Shown here piece after piece: positions 1 to 8,138 of a stretch of DNA of 39,491 bases (positions within the stretch are counted from its first letter, which is position 1; every line of letters starts with the position of its first letter). The notes beneath the pieces are model-generated. The model was given only the letters and a program-made list of their open reading frames with translations, was not told where the DNA came from and searched no databases. Source of the stretch: Alphaproteobacteria bacterium PA4 (GTDB lineage: Bacteria > Pseudomonadota > Alphaproteobacteria > Sphingomonadales > Sphingomonadaceae); NCBI GenBank assembly GCA_002256005.1, contig NKIQ01000026.1:1-39491 (forward strand). The letters run 5' to 3'. The translations under genes and the position numbers were made by a program.

Positions 1-462
1 GAGGCCGGGCGGCGGCGCGCCGTGCAGGCTGAGCCGTACCAGCGCGCCGCCGGTATCAGGCGCGACCAACAGGCGATATTGGTCGCGATCCGGCCGGTTT
101 TCGAGCGCGCTGACTGTTCCCGCAACACCGGCAATCGTTCGCGCCGCCAGCACGGGATGCGCCACCCGCGCCGACCGCCATTCCGCCGCGCCCATGCCGG
201 CCAGCACCAGCAGCGCCGCCGCCAGCAGCGGCCGCCAGCGCAGCAGCAGCCCGGCCAGTGCCAGCCCGGCCATCGCCACGGCCAGCGCCAGCCGCTGCTC
301 GGCCCAGGGCAGCAGGAACCAGCCGCCGACCCCCGCTGCAAACGCCACCGGCAGCCACAGCGCCAGCGACTCGCGCTCCGCCTCGACCAGCGCCCACCAG
401 CGCCGTTCGGTTTGAACCCGCCAATCGCTTCTGCTAGTCAGCCCGCCAATCGGCACATCCAT
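1..462 (-). CDS. comEC: ComEC/Rec2-family DNA-uptake channel protein, N-terminal part (cut by window edge)
   Basis: Only the first 154 codons are present; the gene runs off the left edge. The ATG is at 460-462. After about 30 polar residues the translation shows hydrophobic runs (residues about 33-51, 57-70 and 74-86) and then a soluble segment containing [12 protein letters not shown] and ALVRLSLHG. This is the layout of the ComEC N-terminus: membrane helices followed by the DUF4131 OB-like domain. ComEC forms the inner-membrane channel for single-stranded DNA uptake in natural transformation. It is divergent from gltX with about 61 bp between starts, a neighbourhood I know from sphingomonads. 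The membrane channel core and the metallo-beta-lactamase domain lie outside the window, so whether the gene is intact cannot be judged. Confidence 0.8.
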   Translation of the reverse strand, partial: MDVPIGGLTSRSDWRVQTERRWWALVEAERESLALWLPVAFAAGVGGWFLLPWAEQRLALAVAMAGLALAGLLLRWRPLLAAALLVLAGMGAAEWRSARVAHPVLAARTIAGVAGTVSALENRPDRDQYRLLVAPDTGGALVRLSLHGAPPPGL

Positions 463-523
463 GCCGCATACGCCCCGTTTCCCTCCTGCCTCGACCCCGC
501 ACACAGCATTGGACAATCATCGC

Positions 524-1969
524 ATGGGCGCAAGCCATAGCCCCGCTGGAACCACCAAGGTGGTCACCCGCTTTGCCCCCTCCCCCACCGGCTTCCTGCA
601 CATCGGCGGCGCCCGCACGGCGCTGTTCAACCTGCTCTTTGCCCGCCACCATGGCGGCGAATTCCGCCTGCGCATCGAAGATACCGATCGCGCCCGCTCC
701 ACCGAGCCGGCGATTGCCGCCATCCTCGATGGCATGTCCTGGCTCGGCTTCGATCATGATGGCGAGGTCGTCTACCAGTTCGCCCGCGCTGCCCGCCATG
801 CCGAAGTGGCGCACCAGCTGCTCAGCCTTGGCCATGCCTATCGCTGCTATGCTACGCCTGCGGAGCTGGAGGCGATGCGCGCCGAACAGCGCGCGGCGAA
901 GCAGCCGATGCGCTATGACGGCCGCTGGCGCGATCGCAGCGACTGGCCCAACGACCAGCCCTATGTGATCCGGCTGAAGGCACCGCGCGAAGGCAGCGTC
1001 ACCATCGACGATCTGGTGCAGGGGCCGGTGACGGTCGCCAATGCCGAGCTGGACGACATGGTGCTGCTGCGCTCCGACGGCACGCCGACCTATATGCTCG
1101 CCGTCGTTGTCGATGATCATGACATGGGCGTGACGCATGTCATCCGCGGCGACGATCATCTGAACAACGCCTTCCGTCAGCTGGCGCTGATCCGCGCCAT
1201 GGGCTGGCCCGAGCCATTCTACGCGCACATCCCGCTGATCCATGGCGCCGATGGCGCCAAGCTGTCGAAGCGGCACGGCGCGCTGGGCGTCGATGCCTAT
1301 CGCGACGAGATGGGCCTGTTGCCGGAAGCGGTGGAAAACTATCTGCTCCGCCTCGGCTGGGGCCATGGCGATGACGAGATCATTTCGCGCAAACAGGCGA
1401 TCGAGTGGTTCGATCTGGCCGGTGTCGGCCGCGGCCCGGCCCGCTTCGACATGAAGAAGCTGGAATCGGTCAACGGCCATTATCTGCGCGCCGCCGACGA
1501 TGCCCGGCTGGTCGATCTGATCGCTGGCCGTGTCGCGGCCGGTCTCGGCCGCAACCTGACCGATGGCGACCGCAATATCTTGCAGCGCAGCATGCCCGAA
1601 TTGAAGAAACGCGCGCCCAATCTCAATGAGTTGGCGAGCGGCAGCCTGTTCTTCCTTCGCAGTCGCCCAATTCCGATGGACGATGGCGCGACAAAGCTGC
1701 TAGCGTCGGCACCGCCGGGTTTGCTGGCGACGGCAGCGACCGCGCTGGGCGCGGCAACCGACTGGTCGGCGCCGACGCTGGAGGCTGTGGCGCGGGGGCT
1801 GGCGGAAACGCTGGGCCTGAAACTCGGTCAGGTGGCGCAGCCGTTGCGCGCCGCCATGACCGGGGCCGCGCAGTCACCCGGCCTGTTCGATGTCATGGCC
1901 ATATTGGGCCGTGACGAAAGCCTGGGGCGCATCGCCGATGCGCAAGAGATGATGGAAGAAGGTCGATAA
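524..1969 (+). CDS. gltX: Glutamate--tRNA ligase
   Basis: A class I aminoacyl-tRNA synthetase that charges tRNA-Glu (and in many alphaproteobacteria also tRNA-Gln, later amidated by GatCAB). The N-terminus carries [20 protein letters not shown], including the HIGH-type motif (HIGG). The KMSKS equivalent is KLSKRHGA near residue 250. The anticodon-binding region follows. From the ATG at 524 the protein is 481 aa, close to the usual 470. An upstream in-frame ATG at 461 would add 21 poorly conserved residues and overlap the comEC start, so 524 is preferred; no strong ribosome-binding site separates the two. gltA begins 2 nt after the stop codon, so the two genes are almost certainly cotranscribed. 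Confidence 0.95.
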   Translation: MGASHSPAGTTKVVTRFAPSPTGFLHIGGARTALFNLLFARHHGGEFRLRIEDTDRARSTEPAIAAILDGMSWLGFDHDGEVVYQFARAARHAEVAHQLLSLGHAYRCYATPAELEAMRAEQRAAKQPMRYDGRWRDRSDWPNDQPYVIRLKAPREGSVTIDDLVQGPVTVANAELDDMVLLRSDGTPTYMLAVVVDDHDMGVTHVIRGDDHLNNAFRQLALIRAMGWPEPFYAHIPLIHGADGAKLSKRHGALGVDAYRDEMGLLPEAVENYLLRLGWGHGDDEIISRKQAIEWFDLAGVGRGPARFDMKKLESVNGHYLRAADDARLVDLIAGRVAAGLGRNLTDGDRNILQRSMPELKKRAPNLNELASGSLFFLRSRPIPMDDGATKLLASAPPGLLATAATALGAATDWSAPTLEAVARGLAETLGLKLGQVAQPLRAAMTGAAQSPGLFDVMAILGRDESLGRIADAQEMMEEGR

Positions 1970-1971
1970 CG

Positions 1972-3258
1972 ATGACGGACGCCGCAACGATCACCCTGGA
2001 TGACAACAGCAAGGACTATCCGGTCCTGGCCGGCACCGTCGGCCCGGAGGTCATCGACATCCGCAAGCTCTACGCCAACACCGGCCGCTTCACCTTCGAT
2101 CCCGGCTTCACCAGCACGGCCGCCTGCGAATCGAAGATCACCTATATCGATGGCGATGTCGGCACCCTGCTGTATCGCGGCTATCCGATCGACGAACTCG
2201 CCGAAAAGTCGAATTTTCTGGAAGTGGCCCATCTGCTGCTGAACGGCAATCTGCCGAATGCTGCCGAATATGCGCAGTTTTCGCACGACATCACCCGCCA
2301 CACGATGATCCACGAACAGCTGGCGCAATTCTATCGTGGTTTCCGCCGCGACGCGCACCCGATGGCCATCATGTGCGGCATCGTCGGCGCGATGGCAGCC
2401 TTTTACCACGATTCGACCGACATCCATGATCCGCAGCAGCGCATGATCGCCAGCCACCGACTGATCGCCAAGATGCCGACGCTGGCGGCCATGGCCTATA
2501 AATATTCGATCGGGCAGCCCTTCGTTTACCCGGACAATTCCCTGTCCTTTGCCGGCAATTTCCTGCGCATGACGTTCAGCGTGCCGGCCGAGCCTTATGT
2601 GATCAACCCCGTCGTCGAAGACGCGATGGAAAAGCTGCTGATCCTGCAGGCCGATCACGAACAGAATGCCTCGACCTCGACGGTGCGGCTGGCCGGTTCC
2701 TCGGGCGCCAATCCCTTTGCCTGCATTTCGGCGGGCATCGCCTGCCTGTGGGGCCCGGCGCACGGCGGCGCCAACGAGGCCGCACTGAACATGCTGCGCG
2801 AAATCGGCCGTCCGGAGCGGATTCCCGAATTCATCGCCCGCGCCAAGAACAAGGACGATCCGTTCCGCCTGATGGGCTTTGGTCACCGCGTCTACAAGAA
2901 TTACGACCCGCGCGCCAAGGTGATGGCCAAGGTGGCGAAGAACGTCCTCGACAATCTGGGCATCAGCGATCCGATCTTCGACGTCGCGCGCGAGCTGGAG
3001 CATATCGCGCTGAACGACCCCTATTTCATCGACAAGAAGCTGTATCCCAACGTCGATTTCTATTCGGGCGTCGTCATGTCGGCGATCGGCTTCCCGACGT
3101 CGATGTTCACCGTGCTGTTCGCCATTTCGCGCACCGTCGGCTGGATCGCGCAATGGACCGAGATGATGGAAGACCCCGACCAGAAGATCGGCCGTCCGCG
3201 CCAGCTCTACACCGGCCCGACGCAGCGCGACTATGTCCCGCTCGCACTGCGCGGCTGA
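1972..3258 (+). CDS. gltA: Citrate synthase (type II, hexameric class)
   Basis: Condenses oxaloacetate and acetyl-CoA to citrate, the first step of the TCA cycle, in the cytoplasm. The 428-aa protein is full length. All three catalytic residues are visible and fall at Escherichia coli numbering: His264 in [10 protein letters not shown], His305 in [15 protein letters not shown] and Asp362 in NVDFYSG. The N-terminal beta-rich extension typical of the NADH-regulated Gram-negative type is present. The ATG lies 2 nt after the gltX stop, and an AGAAGG sequence inside the gltX 3' end serves as ribosome-binding site. Translation is therefore probably linked to gltX. I see no sign of disruption. Confidence 0.97.
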   Translation: MTDAATITLDDNSKDYPVLAGTVGPEVIDIRKLYANTGRFTFDPGFTSTAACESKITYIDGDVGTLLYRGYPIDELAEKSNFLEVAHLLLNGNLPNAAEYAQFSHDITRHTMIHEQLAQFYRGFRRDAHPMAIMCGIVGAMAAFYHDSTDIHDPQQRMIASHRLIAKMPTLAAMAYKYSIGQPFVYPDNSLSFAGNFLRMTFSVPAEPYVINPVVEDAMEKLLILQADHEQNASTSTVRLAGSSGANPFACISAGIACLWGPAHGGANEAALNMLREIGRPERIPEFIARAKNKDDPFRLMGFGHRVYKNYDPRAKVMAKVAKNVLDNLGISDPIFDVARELEHIALNDPYFIDKKLYPNVDFYSGVVMSAIGFPTSMFTVLFAISRTVGWIAQWTEMMEDPDQKIGRPRQLYTGPTQRDYVPLALRG

Positions 3259-3271
3259 TTGAGGCATTGGC

Positions 3272-3296
3272 GGCGGGGGCGGTAACGCGCCCCGCC
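3272..3296 (+). terminator. Hairpin between gltA and the Wzi-like gene
   Basis: GGCGGGG (3272-3278) pairs with CCCCGCC (3290-3296). After a one-base bulge a further GCG/CGC pairs around a GTAA tetraloop. There is no T-tract, so it may be a weak terminator, an attenuator or a message-stabilising structure between gltA and the next gene. This is inference from sequence only. Confidence 0.3.
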
Positions 3297-3312
3297 ATCA
3301 AGGGGTGATGTG

Positions 3313-4872
3313 ATGCGTACAACCGGCCTGCTGGTCGCGGCACTGCTGGGGCTGGCGAGCCCGGCGCTGGCTGGCCCCTTTGCCGAGGTCGGCGATCGCC
3401 AGTTGCGCCAGGATGTCGAGCTGCTGAGCGCCGCCGGCCTGATCGAGGGGCCGGTGAACAGCTGGCCCCTGCCCTGGGCGCAGATCGATGCCGGCCTCAA
3501 TCGCGCGCATGATGGCCGGGCGCTCGACCCCTATGTGCAGGCCGCCGTCAACCGGCTCGACCGGCTCGCGGATTTCGCCGCTCAGCGCATCGCGGTCGAT
3601 GCCCGGCTGTCCGCCACCAACAGCGTCGCGGTTGCCCGCGATTTCGGCAGCCAGGCGCGGGCGCGCGGCGATGTCGCTGGCCGGGTGGAGTTCAACGGCG
3701 ACACCGTCAGCATCGCCATCGGCGCCGGCCTGCGCAGCGGCCAGGGCGGCAAGGCCTATAATTTCGAACCGTCGCAGATTGCCGTGAAGCTGGGCAATTG
3801 GGCGCTGTATGCCGGGCTGACCGAACAATGGTACGGGCCCGGCCAGGATGGCGCATTGCTCTGGTCGAACAGCACGCGACCGATGCCCAAGATCGGCCTG
3901 AAGCGGCTGATGCCTGATCCCGTCGATTTTCCGGTGCTGCGCTGGCTGGGGCCGATGCGTTTCGAAATCTTCGGCGGCGTGCTCGATGAACAACGCGATT
4001 TTCGCAACACGCTGGTTTTCGGCACGCGCATCAGTTTCATGCCGGCGAAGAACCTCGAAATCGGCCTCAACCGCACGCAGATGCTCTGCGGCCAGGGCCG
4101 TCCCTGCGGGCTGAAACAGATCGCGCAAAGCTTCATCGGGATTGGCAACGCCGACAATTCCAAGCCGGGCGACCTGGAGGCCTTTCTCGCGCAACCGGGC
4201 AACCAGATTGCCGGCTTCGATGTCAGCTATACCCACCGCTTCGGTCCCGTGGCAGCGAAATTCTATTTCGAGGGCGAGGCCGAGGATTTCGACAATATCA
4301 TTCTCGAGCAATGGGCGCGGTTGATCGGCACCACCCTGTCCGGCCCCTGGGGCAAGAAGGGCGCAGGCTGGACCGCGACGCTGGAATATGCCGATACGCG
4401 CGCCGCCAGCTTCTTCAATGGCACGCCGCTCGAAAAATTGACGGGCGGCGAAACGACCTATCCCTTCTCGATGTACAACAATGGCGTCTACACCGACGGC
4501 TATACCTATAATGGTCTGCCCATCGGGCATTGGGCGGATGGCGACAGCCGCAACCTGTCGTTCAGTGCGGCGCTGACCGACACGCGCAACCGGCGCTGGT
4601 ATGCGTCCGTGCGTTCCGTGCACCTCAATATCGGCGATCTCGGCAATCCACCAAAGTTTGTGCTGCCGCGACCGGGGAGTCCGGGCCCGGCGGTCAGCTA
4701 TCGCACCTCGACCTCATCCGAAAAATTCGCCATCCTGACCGCCGGTGGTGAAATCCCCACGCGCTACGGCGATATCCGCATCGAAGGCCGCTACCAGACC
4801 GACAGCCCGAGCACGCCGGGCGTGACGCGGGCGCGCGCGGCCATCGAATTGCAGCTGCGGCAGCGGTTCTGA
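3313..4872 (+). CDS. Capsule assembly Wzi-family outer-membrane barrel protein
   Basis: A 519-aa exported protein. Residues 1-20 form a clean signal peptide ending ASPALA. The mature part has Wzi-family hallmarks: a YGPGQDGALLWSNSTRPMP segment (compare the WWGPG..GSL..SNNARP block of Wzi), a following WLGPMRFEIFGG, then alternating amphipathic strands and a C-terminal strand ending in aromatic LRQRF, as expected of a beta-barrel. Wzi anchors capsule or exopolysaccharide at the outer membrane; in sphingomonads relatives occur without capsule genes nearby, so the ligand is unknown. The ATG at 3313 is preceded by AAGGGG at 7 nt; an adjacent GTG at 3310 is the alternative. It is probably transcribed after gltA (54 nt gap with a hairpin). 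Confidence 0.85.
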   Translation: MRTTGLLVAALLGLASPALAGPFAEVGDRQLRQDVELLSAAGLIEGPVNSWPLPWAQIDAGLNRAHDGRALDPYVQAAVNRLDRLADFAAQRIAVDARLSATNSVAVARDFGSQARARGDVAGRVEFNGDTVSIAIGAGLRSGQGGKAYNFEPSQIAVKLGNWALYAGLTEQWYGPGQDGALLWSNSTRPMPKIGLKRLMPDPVDFPVLRWLGPMRFEIFGGVLDEQRDFRNTLVFGTRISFMPAKNLEIGLNRTQMLCGQGRPCGLKQIAQSFIGIGNADNSKPGDLEAFLAQPGNQIAGFDVSYTHRFGPVAAKFYFEGEAEDFDNIILEQWARLIGTTLSGPWGKKGAGWTATLEYADTRAASFFNGTPLEKLTGGETTYPFSMYNNGVYTDGYTYNGLPIGHWADGDSRNLSFSAALTDTRNRRWYASVRSVHLNIGDLGNPPKFVLPRPGSPGPAVSYRTSTSSEKFAILTAGGEIPTRYGDIRIEGRYQTDSPSTPGVTRARAAIELQLRQRF

Positions 4873-4884
4873 AGCCAGCCCCGC

Positions 4885-4916
4885 CGGCGGCATCGCATCA
4901 GCGCCGGATGTCGCCG
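4885..4916. terminator. Weak stem-loop between convergent genes
   Basis: GGCGGCATC (4886-4894) pairs with GATGTCGCC (4907-4915) with one mismatch, and one more C-G pair extends the stem. It sits in the 54-bp gap between the convergent Wzi-like gene and dps. There is no T-tract on either strand, so its role as a bidirectional terminator is only a guess. Confidence 0.3.
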
Positions 4917-4926
4917 CGCGCCGCCC

Positions 4927-5415
4927 TCAGGCCAGATTGGCGCGCAACATCCAGGCGGTCTTTTCATGCACATGCATGCGCTGGGTGAGCAGGTCGGCAG
5001 TCGGTTCATCATGCGCGGCATCGGCGAGCGGAAAAACCGCGCGTGCGGTGCGGACGACGGCGAGCTGGTCTTCGGCCAGGATGCGCACCATGTCCTCGGC
5101 GGCCGGATTGCCATCGGCTTCCTTGATGCTCGACAGTTTCGCAAAGGCCGAATAGCTGCCCGGCGCCAGTTCGCCGAGGGCGCGGATGCGTTCGGCGATC
5201 AGATCGACGGCGAGCGCCAGCTCGGTATACTGGCCTTCGAACATCAGGTGCAGCGAATTGAACTGCGGCCCGGTGACATTCCAGTGGAAATTATGGGTTT
5301 TCAGATAAAGGGTGTAGGTATCGGCGAGCAGGCGCGACAGGCCCTCGGCGATGGCGCGGCGCTGTTTGCTGTCGAACCCCAGGTTGACCTCTTCGGTCTT
5401 CTTGGCCTTGGCCAT
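4927..5415 (-). CDS. dps: Dps-family DNA-protecting ferritin-like protein
   Basis: A 162-aa protein that forms a dodecameric shell, oxidises Fe(II) with hydrogen peroxide and shields DNA in starvation or oxidative stress. The intersubunit ferroxidase ligands are in order: His44 (NFHWNVTG), His56 and Glu60 (LHLMFEGQ), Asp71 and Glu75 ([12 protein letters not shown]). Glu60 replaces the Asp of E. coli Dps, a common variant. The lysine-rich N-terminus (AKAKK) could bind DNA. The ATG at 5413-5415 follows GGAGAT at a 6-nt spacing, which rules out the longer in-frame start. Long palindromic DNA lies upstream (5459-5539). No OxyR site was recognised. Confidence 0.95.
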   Translation of the reverse strand: MAKAKKTEEVNLGFDSKQRRAIAEGLSRLLADTYTLYLKTHNFHWNVTGPQFNSLHLMFEGQYTELALAVDLIAERIRALGELAPGSYSAFAKLSSIKEADGNPAAEDMVRILAEDQLAVVRTARAVFPLADAAHDEPTADLLTQRMHVHEKTAWMLRANLA

Positions 5416-5458
5416 GGCGTATCTCCATTTGCTAGAGTCTATTGCGTTAAATTGACGT

Positions 5459-5539
5459 CGGCACCGGCCCGCACCCCCGCCCGGCCACCCATATCGTACA
5501 ATGACGTGGGTGGCCGGGCGGGGGAGCGGGCCGGTGCCG
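5459..5539. repeat. Long near-perfect palindrome (family C), arms of about 32 bp
   Basis: 5459-5490 is the reverse complement of 5508-5539 with a single mismatch; one further A-T pair (5491/5507) closes the loop side. The loop is about 15 nt. The arms are built of G/C blocks such as GGGTGGCCGGGCGGGGGAGC. It lies between the end of the glycine-zipper gene and the start of dps, both on the minus strand. The size and arm perfection far exceed a terminator, and the separate hairpin at 5589-5616 already serves that gene. It is probably a dispersed palindromic repeat, although only one copy was noticed here. Confidence 0.85.
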
Positions 5540-5588
5540 TCCGACGGCAATCGACACTAAGGCCAGAGGATGAAGGCGCCGCGCAACA

Positions 5589-5616
5589 ACGTCCAGTGAA
5601 TTTCGCCACTGGACGT
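5589..5616 (-). terminator. Stem-loop downstream of the glycine-zipper gene
   Basis: ACGTCCAGTG (5589-5598) and CACTGGACGT (5607-5616) form a perfect 10-bp stem with an 8-nt loop, 22 nt beyond the stop codon of the minus-strand glycine-zipper gene. On the minus strand it is followed by TGTTG rather than a clean T-run, so termination efficiency is uncertain. Confidence 0.55.
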
Positions 5617-5638
5617 CATCGCTTTCATCATTGCCGGA

Positions 5639-6199
5639 TCAGCGGCAGGTGACGTTGCCACGGTCGATGGAACTGCCGAGGACGGCGCCAAGACCGCCGC
5701 CGAGGATCGCGCCCAGCGTCTTCGAACCGCCTGGCGCGATGACATTGCCGAGCACGCCGCCACCAATGGCACCGATCACCAGCCCGGTGGTGCCATCGCT
5801 GCGGCGGCAGTAATAGCGATTGTCACGGCCGCGATAGATGCGGTCATTGGCGCCGAGGCGATAGGGGCGATAGGCGCCGCCGCCACGATAATATTGATCG
5901 GCATAATAGCCGCCGTAGCGCGGATCGGGTCGATTATGGCTGTAGCGCTGGCCACGTTGCCAGTCGCGGGCATCCTCGCGATATTCCCTTTCGGCGTGGC
6001 GCACATCGTTGCGCTCGTCGCGCACGTCGCGGCGGTCGCCAAAGCGCTGCGCCTGGGCATATTCGAAGCGTTCGCGCTCCAGCCGATTGCGGCTCTGCTG
6101 GACCTCGCGGCGGTCGCCCCGCCAATCGTTCTGGGCCAGTGCCGGCATGGCCGTGGCGGCCAGCACCAGTGCGGCGATGGGGGTGAAGATGATACGCAT
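5639..6199 (-). CDS. Exported glycine-zipper (RcnB/17-kDa antigen-like) small envelope protein
   Basis: A 186-aa protein. Residues 1-22 are a signal peptide (IAALVLAATAMPALA, then QN). Residues about 25-90 are very rich in Arg, Asp, Glu, Gln and Tyr with RERxEY and RRDVRDER repeats, probably an extended charged helix. Residues about 135-178 hold a glycine zipper of two hydrophobic Gly-rich helices (VIGAIGGGVLGNVI and AILGGGLGAVLGSSI), typical of Rickettsia 17-kDa antigen-type proteins that associate with the outer membrane. The mature start has no lipobox cysteine. The ATG is preceded by AGGAG at about 7 nt. Function is unknown; a structural envelope role is an inference from the family. Confidence 0.75.
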   Translation of the reverse strand: MRIIFTPIAALVLAATAMPALAQNDWRGDRREVQQSRNRLERERFEYAQAQRFGDRRDVRDERNDVRHAEREYREDARDWQRGQRYSHNRPDPRYGGYYADQYYRGGGAYRPYRLGANDRIYRGRDNRYYCRRSDGTTGLVIGAIGGGVLGNVIAPGGSKTLGAILGGGLGAVLGSSIDRGNVTCR

Positions 6200-6232
6200 G
6201 AAGCAACTCCTGCTGTGTCGATGGGGGGAGAA

Positions 6233-6250
6233 TGCACGAAGCGTCGTGCA
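6233..6250. promoter_or_regulatory. Perfect inverted repeat in a divergent promoter region
   Basis: TGCACGA (6233-6239), AGCG, TCGTGCA (6244-6250). It lies in the 235-bp gap between the divergent glycine-zipper gene and the deacylase gene, next to a GGTT/AACC imperfect repeat at 6251-6263. It could be an operator or, if transcribed, a 5' UTR hairpin 34-51 nt before the glycine-zipper start. No regulator is identified. Confidence 0.35.
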
Positions 6251-6434
6251 GGTTTCATGAACCGAAACGTCAGCCGCTGTTCATGTGGTGGCGGGCGCGT
6301 GTCGCGCGGCGGCGCCGCACCCTGCGCCGATACGATGGCCGCAACCGACAGGCAGGTTTTGACGATCCCGCCGGCATGGGCTGTAATGGCGGCCGACCAG
6401 CCAATTTGCGGCGGCACATCTGTGAGAATCTACC

Positions 6435-8084
6435 ATGGCCCCTGCCCTCTCCCCCGCTGCCCTCTCCCCCGATGCCCCGCGGCCGCTGCGACGGGCCTGG
6501 TGCCTGCTCGTGACGACAGCCGGCCTGATGGTCGCCGCGGCGGCGCCGAAACCGGCCGATGTGCTGATCCGCGGCGGCACCATCCATGATGGCAGCACCG
6601 GCAAGGCGTTTGTCGGCGATGTCGCGATCAGCGGCGACCGCATCGTCTATGTCGGCAAGCGCGCGCCGATGCCGGCCCTGCGGACCATCGACGCCCGCGG
6701 CCTGCTGGTGACCCCCGGTTTCATCGATCCCCACACCCATGCCGATGGCTTTCTGCGCGCGCCCGACGCGGCCACACGAACCAACGCGGCCTGGCTGAAC
6801 CAGGGCGTCACCACCGTGATGATCGGCGTCGATGGCGGCGGCACCCCGGATGTCGGCGATGACGCCCGCGCCCTGACGACAGCCGGGGTCGGCACCAATA
6901 TCGTGCCCTTTGTCGGTTTCGGCGCGGTGCGCCAGCGCGTGCTGGGCCAGGCCGCGCGCGCGCCGGACGCGGCCGAACTGGCCCGCATGCAGACGCTGGT
7001 CGCCAAGGGCATGTGCGAAGGCGCCACCGGCCTGTCGACCGGGCTGTTCTATGCCCCGCAAAGCTTTGCCAAAACGGGCGAAGTCATCAGCGTGGCCCGC
7101 GAGGCGGCGAAGCGCGGCGGCATCTACGACACCCATCAGCGCGACGAATCGAGCTATTCCATCGGCTTGCTCGAATCGATCCGCGAGGTGCTGACCATCG
7201 GCCGCGACGCCGGCATGCCGGTGCATTTCGCCCATATCAAGGCGCTGGGCGTCGATGTCCACGGCCAGGCGCAGGCGGTGATCACGCTGATCGATGCGGC
7301 GCGCGCCGCCGGCCAGGAGGTGACGGCCGACCAATATCCCTGGCTGGCATCGGGATCGAGCCTTGATGCCGCGCTGCTGCCGCGCTGGGCGGTGGACGGC
7401 GGCGACAGCGCCCTGCTGAAACGGCTGGACGACCCGGCGACGCTGGCGCGCATCCGCGACGAGATGGCGGAAAACATGCGCCGGCGCGGCGGCGCCGCCT
7501 CGCTGCTGCTCATCGCGCAAGGGTTTGAATGGACGGGCAAGACGCTGGCCGACATGGCGCGCCTCTGGGCGATCGATCCGCGCGACGCGGCGCTGCGCAT
7601 CATCCGTGACAGCATCACCGGTCGCGAGGCCGGGCGGCAGGGCCGGGGCACATCGGTCGCGTCGTTCAATATGGCGCAGGCCGATGTCGACCTGTTCATG
7701 CGCCAGCCCTGGGTGGTCACATCATCCGACGGGTCGGACGGTCATCCGCGCATGTTCGCGACCTTCCCGGAAAAATATGTCCGCTACGTCAAGGATCGCC
7801 CGGTCATCAGCCTCGGCGACTTCATCCACGGCTCGACCGGGCGCAGCGCCGACATCTACAGGCTCGACCGGCGCGGCTATCTGCGGCCGGGCTATTTCGC
7901 CGATGTGGCGGTGATCGATCCGGCGCGCTTCGCGCCGCGCGCCGATTATGTGCATCCGCGCGAACTGAGCGTCGGGGTGGCGCAACTCTACGTCAATGGC
8001 ACGCTGGCGCTGGCAGACGGAAAAGCCACCGGCGCGCTGCCGGGCCGGGTGCTGCTGCGGCCGACGCCCGCACACTGTTCCTGA
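6435..8084 (+). CDS. Amidohydrolase, N-acyl-D-amino-acid deacylase (D-aminoacylase) family, probably exported
   Basis: A 549-aa metal-dependent amidohydrolase of the D-aminoacylase group, which hydrolyses N-acyl-D-amino acids to D-amino acid and fatty or acetic acid. Residues 19-38 (RRAWCLLVTTAGLMVAAAA) look like a signal or anchor sequence. The composite domain starts at ADVLIRGGTIHDGSTG. Metal ligands His100 and His102 sit in PGFIDPHTHADG. Further signatures are HFAHIKALG and SSDGSDGHPR near the C-terminus. The position that reads GNCG in classical D-aminoacylases reads GVDGG here (around residue 133), so the canonical bridging Cys is absent and true substrate specificity is open. It is convergent with the TonB receptor gene. 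The start codon has only a weak ribosome-binding site. Confidence 0.8.
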   Translation: MAPALSPAALSPDAPRPLRRAWCLLVTTAGLMVAAAAPKPADVLIRGGTIHDGSTGKAFVGDVAISGDRIVYVGKRAPMPALRTIDARGLLVTPGFIDPHTHADGFLRAPDAATRTNAAWLNQGVTTVMIGVDGGGTPDVGDDARALTTAGVGTNIVPFVGFGAVRQRVLGQAARAPDAAELARMQTLVAKGMCEGATGLSTGLFYAPQSFAKTGEVISVAREAAKRGGIYDTHQRDESSYSIGLLESIREVLTIGRDAGMPVHFAHIKALGVDVHGQAQAVITLIDAARAAGQEVTADQYPWLASGSSLDAALLPRWAVDGGDSALLKRLDDPATLARIRDEMAENMRRRGGAASLLLIAQGFEWTGKTLADMARLWAIDPRDAALRIIRDSITGREAGRQGRGTSVASFNMAQADVDLFMRQPWVVTSSDGSDGHPRMFATFPEKYVRYVKDRPVISLGDFIHGSTGRSADIYRLDRRGYLRPGYFADVAVIDPARFAPRADYVHPRELSVGVAQLYVNGTLALADGKATGALPGRVLLRPTPAHCS

Positions 8085-8095
8085 TCGGGCATGCA

Positions 8096-8121
8096 GGCGG
8101 GCAACCCCGAGGTCGCCCGCC
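8096..8121. terminator. Hairpin between convergent deacylase and TonB-receptor genes
   Basis: GGCGGGCAACC (8096-8106) pairs with GGTCGCCCGCC (8111-8121) with one mismatch, leaving a 4-nt CCGA loop. It is centred in the 54-bp gap between two convergent stop codons, so a bidirectional terminator is plausible although there is no T-tract. Confidence 0.5.
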
Positions 8122-8138
8122 GGCAAGGCCCTGATCGA

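Noticed and set aside
1828-3267. A 479-aa frame antisense to gltA
   Set aside because: It overlaps citrate synthase completely and its translation is an Arg/Asp/Gly-rich shadow with no family match.
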